NCBI GenBank assembly: GCA_030039575.1
Contig: JASHVH010000271.1
Coordinates: 1-9,889 of the forward strand
From: Acidimicrobiales bacterium
GTDB lineage: Bacteria; Actinomycetota; Acidimicrobiia; Acidimicrobiales; Palsa-688
Length of the DNA stretch: 9,889 nt
Reading direction: 5' to 3'
Below are positions 5,571 to 9,889 of the stretch, piece by piece; the first letter of the stretch is position 1, and every line of letters starts with the position of its first letter. Position numbers and translations under genes: made by a program. The notes under the pieces are model-generated. The model saw only the letters and a program-made list of their open reading frames with translations. It made no database searches and was not told the origin of the DNA.

Positions 5571-7058
5571 TTACACCGACTTGTGGTGCGCTTGCCGTGT
5601 CTTGGCCGCCGCGCTCTTGCCACCGGCGGCGCTCCCACCCAAACGGCTGGAAGACGGCGGCCACGCGACCCCGGGGCCCAAGCGGACCAACGCCACCTCG
5701 TCGTGCTGGGCATACGCGGCCAGCTGGGCGGCAACACCCGACGGCACCAGGATCGTGACGTACGAGTCGCCCGTCTGCCCCGGTACGGAGGTCAGTACCT
5801 GGGCAGTCATCATCGGCCTGGGCGCCGGGTACGGGGGCTGCGCCGCCGCCGGGACGAAGAGCACGCCCACGTGGTCCCCAGGCACTAGAGCGCCGCCACT
5901 GGGCGCCTCATTGGGCGACAGGTCCAGCCCCACCAGGGCCTGGCCCGGCCCGGGGAACGGCCCGCTGGCTAGTTCGGCGGGCATAAGCAAGGCCCCCGCA
6001 GGCAGGTCGCTACGGGCGCGGCGGCCCAGGATGCTCGCTTCGGCCGAGGCCGGGAAGTACGGCAGCGCCCGTGAGGGTTGCCGGGCGCCGTTGCTCGGGC
6101 CGGGACCTGTGACGACGGTCATGACAGTGAGATCGGCCCGGCCGATCGCCTGGCCCTCCGTAAGGGGTTGGGATAGCCCCAGCACGGCGGCCGTCGCTGG
6201 GCGAGGCGGCGGTGGAGCGGGCGGCGGCCAATTAACGCTGGGGCCCAGCCGCACCAACGCCACCTCGTCGTGCTGCGCATAAGCCGCCAACTGGGCGGCA
6301 ACACCTGACGGCACCAAAACGGTGACGTACGAGTCCCCTGTCTGGCCCGGCACCGACCCCACTACCTGGGCGGAAACAAACGGCCTGGGCGCCGGGTACG
6401 GGGGCTGCGCCGCCGCCGGGACGAAGAGCACGCCCACGTGGTCCCCAGGGACGAGGGCGCCTCCGCTCGGCGACTGGCTGGGCGTCAGGTCGAGCCCTAC
6501 CAGGGCCTCGCCTGTTGCCGGGAAGGGCGCATTGGCGAGCTCGGCTGCTGTGAGCAGGTCCCCCGCGGGCAGCGCACTGCGGACATGACGGCCCACAAGG
6601 CTCGTTTCGGCCGTGGCCGGGAAATAGGGCAGAGGGTGTGAGACGGGCCGGGCACCCTTGCCCGTCCCCCGGCCGGTGACAATGGTGATGACTGCGAGGT
6701 CGGCCCGTCCGATCGCCTGACCTTCGGTGAGTGGCTGGGACAGCCCCAGCACGGCCGCCGTCGCCGGGGGAGGCGGGGGCGGGGGCGGAGCCGGCTTGGT
6801 GAGGCGCCCAGCCAAGAACGAACCAGCACCGGTCCCGCCGGCCAGGACCAGCGCCACGAGCACCCATGGCCATTTGCGCCGGCGCGTCCTGCGCAACGGC
6901 TCGGGCGGCAGCTCCCGCTCCAAACGAAGCCGCTCTGGGCTGGCCACTCCGAAGCGGCCGAAGAGGACCTCGGGCGCGGGAGCGGGCGCGGTCGCCGCCA
7001 CCTGCTGGGGTGTGCCCGCCGGGGCCGGAGGGTTACCAGGCACCAACGCCCTGCTCAT
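5571..7058 (-). CDS. Membrane-anchored protein with two tandem SAF-like domains
   Basis: The protein has 495 aa. Residues 1-63 form a Pro/Ala-rich cytosolic part ending in RRTRRRK; 64-85 are one transmembrane helix, so by the positive-inside rule the rest is outside the cell. A poly-Pro stretch (90-98) leads to the first SAF-like unit (about 98-280), then a second Pro-rich hinge (278-287) and a second unit (287-468), with a basic tail. Each unit shows AAVLGLSQPLTEGQ, DLP/ALPAG, a GxALVGLDL strand and LVPGDHVGVLFVP, the layout of SAF/CpaB-type domains that in pilus systems sit in the cell envelope. The start is set at 7058, with GGGAGGAA just upstream and a 4-base ATGA overlap with the ubiquitin-like gene; the in-frame ATG at 7076 would give a larger overlap. 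Its operon with the EccC-type motor suggests it is an envelope part of this secretion machine (inference). Confidence 0.8.
   Translation of the reverse strand: MSRALVPGNPPAPAGTPQQVAATAPAPAPEVLFGRFGVASPERLRLERELPPEPLRRTRRRKWPWVLVALVLAGGTGAGSFLAGRLTKPAPPPPPPPPATAAVLGLSQPLTEGQAIGRADLAVITIVTGRGTGKGARPVSHPLPYFPATAETSLVGRHVRSALPAGDLLTAAELANAPFPATGEALVGLDLTPSQSPSGGALVPGDHVGVLFVPAAAQPPYPAPRPFVSAQVVGSVPGQTGDSYVTVLVPSGVAAQLAAYAQHDEVALVRLGPSVNWPPPAPPPPRPATAAVLGLSQPLTEGQAIGRADLTVMTVVTGPGPSNGARQPSRALPYFPASAEASILGRRARSDLPAGALLMPAELASGPFPGPGQALVGLDLSPNEAPSGGALVPGDHVGVLFVPAAAQPPYPAPRPMMTAQVLTSVPGQTGDSYVTILVPSGVAAQLAAYAQHDEVALVRLGPGVAWPPSSSRLGGSAAGGKSAAAKTRQAHHKSV
5655..6200 (-). repeat. SAF unit, second copy of a 567-bp tandem duplication
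   Basis: This unit encodes residues 287-468. It aligns with the first copy at a constant offset of 567 bp with no gaps. By eye about 38 of 181 residues differ. A 69-bp block (5814-5882) is identical to 6381-6449. Confidence 0.9.
6201..6767 (-). repeat. SAF unit, first copy of a 567-bp tandem duplication
   Basis: This unit encodes residues 98-286 and includes the Pro-rich hinge that precedes the second copy. Divergence from the other copy is concentrated around residues 121-198, while the N-terminal 23 residues, the LVPGDHVGVLFVP block and the C-terminal helix are conserved. Confidence 0.9.
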
Positions 7059-7360
7059 GCTTCCTCCCCCAACCATTTCACCTGAAGAGCCTGGCCGCGG
7101 GGCTGGCTGAACGCGTGCAGGCTGATACGGTCGCCATCGACGACGCCGGCTTCGTGGAGCGTTTCGGTGAACTTCATGGTGAAAGCCTCCCTGGTATCGC
7201 CGGACCGGGTGACGGTCACGGCAATGTCAGCGGCCCGCAGGCCGAGCGCTCCGGTCACCGGCGTCAGAAGTTCCGACAAGGCCACATCTGCGTCGGCGAC
7301 CACGTCCACCTCGCGTTTGGTCGTCGCCACCGTGACCAGCACCGTGCGGGCGACGCTCAT
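7055..7360 (-). CDS. Stand-alone ubiquitin-like T7SS protein (EsaB/YukD / EccD N-terminal type)
   Basis: This 101-aa protein has the strand order of a ubiquitin fold: TVLVTVATTKREVDVVADADV (two strands with a turn, about 6-26), a helix SELLTPVTGALGL (29-41), a strand DIAVTVTRSG (45-54), a short loop, then TLHEAGVVDGDRISLHAF (67-84), the typical final turn and strand. In T7SS this fold occurs either as small EsaB/YukD proteins (Firmicutes type) or as the N-terminal cytosolic domain of EccD (actinobacterial type). Here it has no membrane helices, so it is the separate form. Its ATG (7360-7358) overlaps the stop of the EccC-type gene, and its own TGA overlaps the SAF gene start, so three genes are coupled in a row. 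Known relatives bind the cytosolic part of the machine; that role is inferred here. A longer in-frame start would lie inside the motor gene and is rejected. Confidence 0.78.
   Translation of the reverse strand: MSVARTVLVTVATTKREVDVVADADVALSELLTPVTGALGLRAADIAVTVTRSGDTREAFTMKFTETLHEAGVVDGDRISLHAFSQPRGQALQVKWLGEEA
7061..7068 (-). promoter_or_regulatory. Shine-Dalgarno for the SAF gene
   Basis: GGGAGGAA lies within the last codons of the ubiquitin-like gene, a few bases before ATG 7058. It supports that start over ATG 7076. Confidence 0.75.
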
Positions 7361-9889
7361 GACAGGTAGCCGCCCGTCGCCCCGGCGGCAGCGGTGGTGG
7401 CCGCCACCTGCCGGCAGGGGCCGTCGCCGCCAGCCGGCAGACAACCCTGCACGAGCTGTGCCCCGCCGGACCGCGTGACGACCCATCCGCGTCCGGGGGG
7501 CATGTGCTGGGCCTTCACCCCGGCCACCAGGCCCTCGTCCGGACTGCCCGATAGCACGACCGTGGTGGGGCGCAGCTCCCGCAGGCGCTGGGAGAAAGGC
7601 TCGAAGCTGGTGCGTTGCGAGCCCGTCACCCTGCGGGCACAAACGACGTGGAGCCCGACCGAGGCGGCCTGGGCGACCACTTCGGCGAGGGGCGCCAGCG
7701 GGCTTCCCATGGGGCTGAGCAACCAGTCGTAGTCGTCCACCATCAGGAGCATTGAGGGACCTTCCCACCGCCTGGCCCGCAGCTCGGCCACGCTGGCGCC
7801 TTCGGGTGGTACCCGGCGGCCGAGTTCGTCGGCGAGGTCGCGGGCCAGTTTTTCGGCCCCCGCGGGAGAGGTGACATAGCTTTCGACATGAGGGTCCTCG
7901 GCGAAGTCGATCAAGGCACGAGCGGGGTCGACCAGCTGGACGGTCAACTCGCCGGGCGAGACCCGGGAGTAGATGTAGCTCAACGCCCGGGCCAGCAAAG
8001 TCGTCTTGCCGCTGCCTCCGTCGCCGTACACGGCGAGGTGAGCCCCGGCCTCCAGGAGGTCGACCTGGACAGGCCGGGCCCGGAACTCGCTCAGTCCCAG
8101 CAGGAACCCGGCGTCCCGGTTTACCGGCTTGGAGCCCGCCTGCTCCGCCAGGCCGTCGACCTCGTCCTCACGGACGGCATCTGGCAAGGCGGACACCCTG
8201 GGGGCGCGGGCCGTGCCGGCTGCGGCGGCCGCTCCGGCCACAGCCTGAGCGATGGCCACGGCCTCGCCGTCCGGCCCTGGGCCGGCAGACCACGACGGCA
8301 GCGCCAGTTGGAACAGCTCCCCGTCGCGGGTGATCCCCCTCCCCGGACGGTCGGAGGGCAGCGCCTTGGCCGCCTCCCGCTTCGCCAGCGTCTCGGCCGG
8401 GTCGCCGAGCCGAAGCTCGAGCTTGGTGCCCAGGGCGTCCAGCAGTTGTGGGCGTACGTCGAACCAGCGGTTGGCGCTCAGCACCACGTGCACTCCCTGG
8501 TGGAGGCCCGTGGTAGCCAGCGCCGACAGTTCGGGCTCCAGCTCCGGGAGGGCCTGTCGCAACATGGCGACGTTGTCCACGACGACGAAGACCTCGGGCT
8601 CACCGGTGCCCGGCGCCCTGCCGCCGGCGCGTGTGGGCGAGGACCGGCGCCGGGACGCCCGGTCGGTGACGAGGCCGCGCATGTCCTGTACCAGCCGGGC
8701 AGCCGCCTCGGCTTCCCCGGGGCCCACCACGGCGCCGACATGGGGGAGCCCTTCGAGCACGAACAGCCCCCCGCCCCCGAGGTCGAGGCAGTAGAACTGG
8801 GCTTCGTCCGGCCCGAACCGTTTGGCCAGCGACAGGACGAGGCTGACCAGCAGGGTGGACTTCCCCGTTTGCGGTGCCCCTGCCACGCCGAGGTTGCCCC
8901 CGCTCCCAGACAGGTCCCACGCCAGGGGCTCTTGCCTTTGGGCGCGTGGCAGGTCGATGATGCCCAGAACAAGCTGCCGGCGAGCGGTGTCCGCCGCCGA
9001 CGGCAAGGCGCCCAGCGTCACGGCCGGCGGCAGCGGCGACAGCCAGATGCGCCGGGCCGGGGTACCACCCAGGGCCGAGATGACCTGGACCAGCGCCTGC
9101 AGCTCCGTGCCCTGAGCCTGGTGCGAGGCATCGGTGGTCCCGGCGGCCGAGCTGTCGCTGATTTCAGGGCTGTCCTGGCTGGTGTTGCCCTTGGCCTCGT
9201 CATCGGCCTGGTCATGGCGTAGCAGCGTCAACGGCCGTAGTGCGTTGGTGGCCAAGGGGCTGCGTTCCATTCGCGCCGGCCGGTTCGGGAGGGTGGTAAT
9301 GGCTCCTTTGAACCTGCTCAGGGACTCGTCCACCGCCAGGTAACCGAGGCCCGGCACAGCAGGCAGCTCGTAAGCGGCCGGCGAGCCGAGGACGCTGCGC
9401 GACTCGGAGGCGCTGAACGTGCGGAGGGCGAGACGGTAGCGCAGGTGCGGCTCCAGTACCCGCACCCGGCCCTCGTCGAGCCTCTGCGTGGCCAGCAAGA
9501 GGTGCACGCCCAGGCTCCGTCCCAAGCGGCCGATGGCATTGAAGATGTCGGCGAAGGCCGGGTCGGCTTCTAGCAGTTCACCGAACTCGTCAACGATGAC
9601 GACGAGGTACGGCAACAGCCCCGGCTCTTCCCCCGGGGCGGGGTTGGGGCCCCCGCCTCCGGGAGGAGCCTGGGGTTGGGGCCCCAGGCCGGCGACATAG
9701 GCACGGCCCGGGGCGGGGTTGGGGCCCCCGCCTCCGGGAGGAGCCTGGGGTTGGGGCCCCAGACGGGCTAAGTGGGCATGGTATTCGCCGATGGAGCTGA
9801 GGTCGCCAGCGTCACGCAGCAGCCTCTGGCGCCGCTCGAGCTCGCCGGCCAAAGCCGCCTTGACCCGGGCGATCAGGTCCGGCTCGTCG
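7357..9889 (-). CDS. eccC: EccC/EssC-type FtsK-SpoIIIE ATPase, 5' end outside the window
   Basis: Residues are numbered from the first complete codon at the right edge (843 seen; full EccC proteins are about 1300). Domain 1 is the second half only: the RRQRLLRDAG helix (19-28), a Pro/Gly-rich insertion (43-86), Walker B LVVIVDEF (95-102) with Asp-Glu intact, GRLGRSLGVHLLLATQR, and RTFSASESR (156-164). An acidic low-complexity linker (222-262) follows. Domain 2 has Walker A GAPQTGKST (337-345), YCLDLGGGGL, LPHVGAVV and Walker B VFVVVDN (433-439) with Asn in place of the catalytic Glu. Domain 3 has Walker A GDGGSGKTT (622-630) and Walker B MLLMVDDYD (713-721). This three-ATPase order is that of T7SS motors, which sit at the membrane, recognise YxxxD-type substrates (in Thermomonospora EccC via the third ATPase) and drive export. 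The membrane part and first Walker A lie to the right. The gene leads the leftward operon. Confidence 0.93.
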   Translation of the reverse strand, partial: DEPDLIARVKAALAGELERRQRLLRDAGDLSSIGEYHAHLARLGPQPQAPPGGGGPNPAPGRAYVAGLGPQPQAPPGGGGPNPAPGEEPGLLPYLVVIVDEFGELLEADPAFADIFNAIGRLGRSLGVHLLLATQRLDEGRVRVLEPHLRYRLALRTFSASESRSVLGSPAAYELPAVPGLGYLAVDESLSRFKGAITTLPNRPARMERSPLATNALRPLTLLRHDQADDEAKGNTSQDSPEISDSSAAGTTDASHQAQGTELQALVQVISALGGTPARRIWLSPLPPAVTLGALPSAADTARRQLVLGIIDLPRAQRQEPLAWDLSGSGGNLGVAGAPQTGKSTLLVSLVLSLAKRFGPDEAQFYCLDLGGGGLFVLEGLPHVGAVVGPGEAEAAARLVQDMRGLVTDRASRRRSSPTRAGGRAPGTGEPEVFVVVDNVAMLRQALPELEPELSALATTGLHQGVHVVLSANRWFDVRPQLLDALGTKLELRLGDPAETLAKREAAKALPSDRPGRGITRDGELFQLALPSWSAGPGPDGEAVAIAQAVAGAAAAAGTARAPRVSALPDAVREDEVDGLAEQAGSKPVNRDAGFLLGLSEFRARPVQVDLLEAGAHLAVYGDGGSGKTTLLARALSYIYSRVSPGELTVQLVDPARALIDFAEDPHVESYVTSPAGAEKLARDLADELGRRVPPEGASVAELRARRWEGPSMLLMVDDYDWLLSPMGSPLAPLAEVVAQAASVGLHVVCARRVTGSQRTSFEPFSQRLRELRPTTVVLSGSPDEGLVAGVKAQHMPPGRGWVVTRSGGAQLVQGCLPAGGDGPCRQVAATTAAAGATGGYLS
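9632..9687. repeat. 56-bp perfect direct repeat inside the motor gene, copy A
   Basis: This copy is identical to 9707-9762 over all 56 bases, at an offset of 75 bp (25 codons), so the duplication keeps the frame. On the minus strand it encodes GPQPQAPPGGGGPNPAPG. It contains two GGGGTTGGGGCCCC words. Confidence 0.95.
9707..9762. repeat. 56-bp perfect direct repeat inside the motor gene, copy B
   Basis: This is the second identical copy, separated from the first by 19 bp that encode RAYVAG and part of the next codon. Identity stops at both ends (9631/9706 and 9688/9763 differ). Confidence 0.95.

Noticed and set aside
5390..5737. Minus-strand frame ending in a hydrophobic stretch within the convergent gap
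   Set aside because: It starts inside the SAF gene in another frame and lacks a ribosome binding site; the hydrophobic tail is probably chance in A/T-richer DNA.
5548..6282. 244-aa open frame on the + strand opposite the SAF repeats
   Set aside because: Its own internal repeats only mirror the SAF duplication on the other strand; there is no start signal or domain.
7059..7076. ATG 7076 as start of the SAF gene
   Set aside because: ATG 7058 has the better purine-rich box and the same 4-base overlap seen at the other junction of the operon. An AGGTGA box before 7076 keeps it from being fully excluded.
7361..7768. Longer start for the ubiquitin-like gene inside the motor gene
   Set aside because: It would overlap more than 400 bases of the conserved third ATPase domain, and the ubiquitin fold begins at ATG 7360.
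7888..9222. 444-aa open frame on the + strand opposite the motor gene
   Set aside because: It is antisense to conserved Walker motifs and is explained by high GC content; it shows no recognisable domain.
9850..9852. TTG at 9852 as the start of the motor gene
   Set aside because: The frame stays open to the right edge and the upstream codons continue the conserved EccC helix; the protein is simply cut by the window.

Overview
The window reads as high-GC actinobacterial DNA: coding regions show strong G/C at third positions, start/stop overlaps of the ATGA type are common, and the gene set is a type VII secretion (T7SS/ESX-like) locus of a non-mycobacterial kind. I cannot name the genus. No RNA gene, CRISPR array or insertion sequence is visible.

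Left part (1-1227, + strand). A cysteine-containing, probably exported protein runs in from the left edge. It is followed by a gene whose motifs match the Imm52 family of immunity proteins from polymorphic toxin systems. No toxin recognisably paired with it lies in the window.

Middle part (1398-5211, + strand). This is a five-gene, tightly packed substrate/accessory operon: a WXG100 (Esx-like) protein with a C-terminal YxxxD motif; a 438-aa protein with a WXG-like N-terminal helical domain, a hydrophobic middle and three 11-residue repeats at its C-terminus; a small EspC-like protein that starts at TTG and also ends with YxxxD; a protein joining an SseB-like domain to a helical domain; and a membrane protein with a PH-like cytosolic domain. 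Between the last two lies a 14-bp tandem repeat that forms a chain of overlapping five-codon start/stop units.

A 359-bp convergent intergenic region (5212-5570) follows, part of it much less GC-rich than its surroundings.

Right part (5571-9889, - strand). This is a three-gene operon read towards the left, with ATGA overlaps at both junctions: an EccC/FtsK-type three-ATPase motor (5' end outside the window), a stand-alone ubiquitin-like protein of the EsaB/YukD/EccD-N type, and a single-pass membrane protein with two tandem, nearly identical SAF-like domains on the outside of the cell. The motor carries an unusual Pro/Gly-rich insertion made of a perfect 56-bp direct repeat, just before its first Walker B strand.

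Working model (inference): the motor, ubiquitin-like and SAF proteins form part of an export machine. The WXG100, 438-aa and EspC-like proteins are its substrates, and the SseB-like and PH-membrane proteins assist them. EccB, EccD (membrane part), EccE and the mycosin protease are not in the window and may lie to the right.
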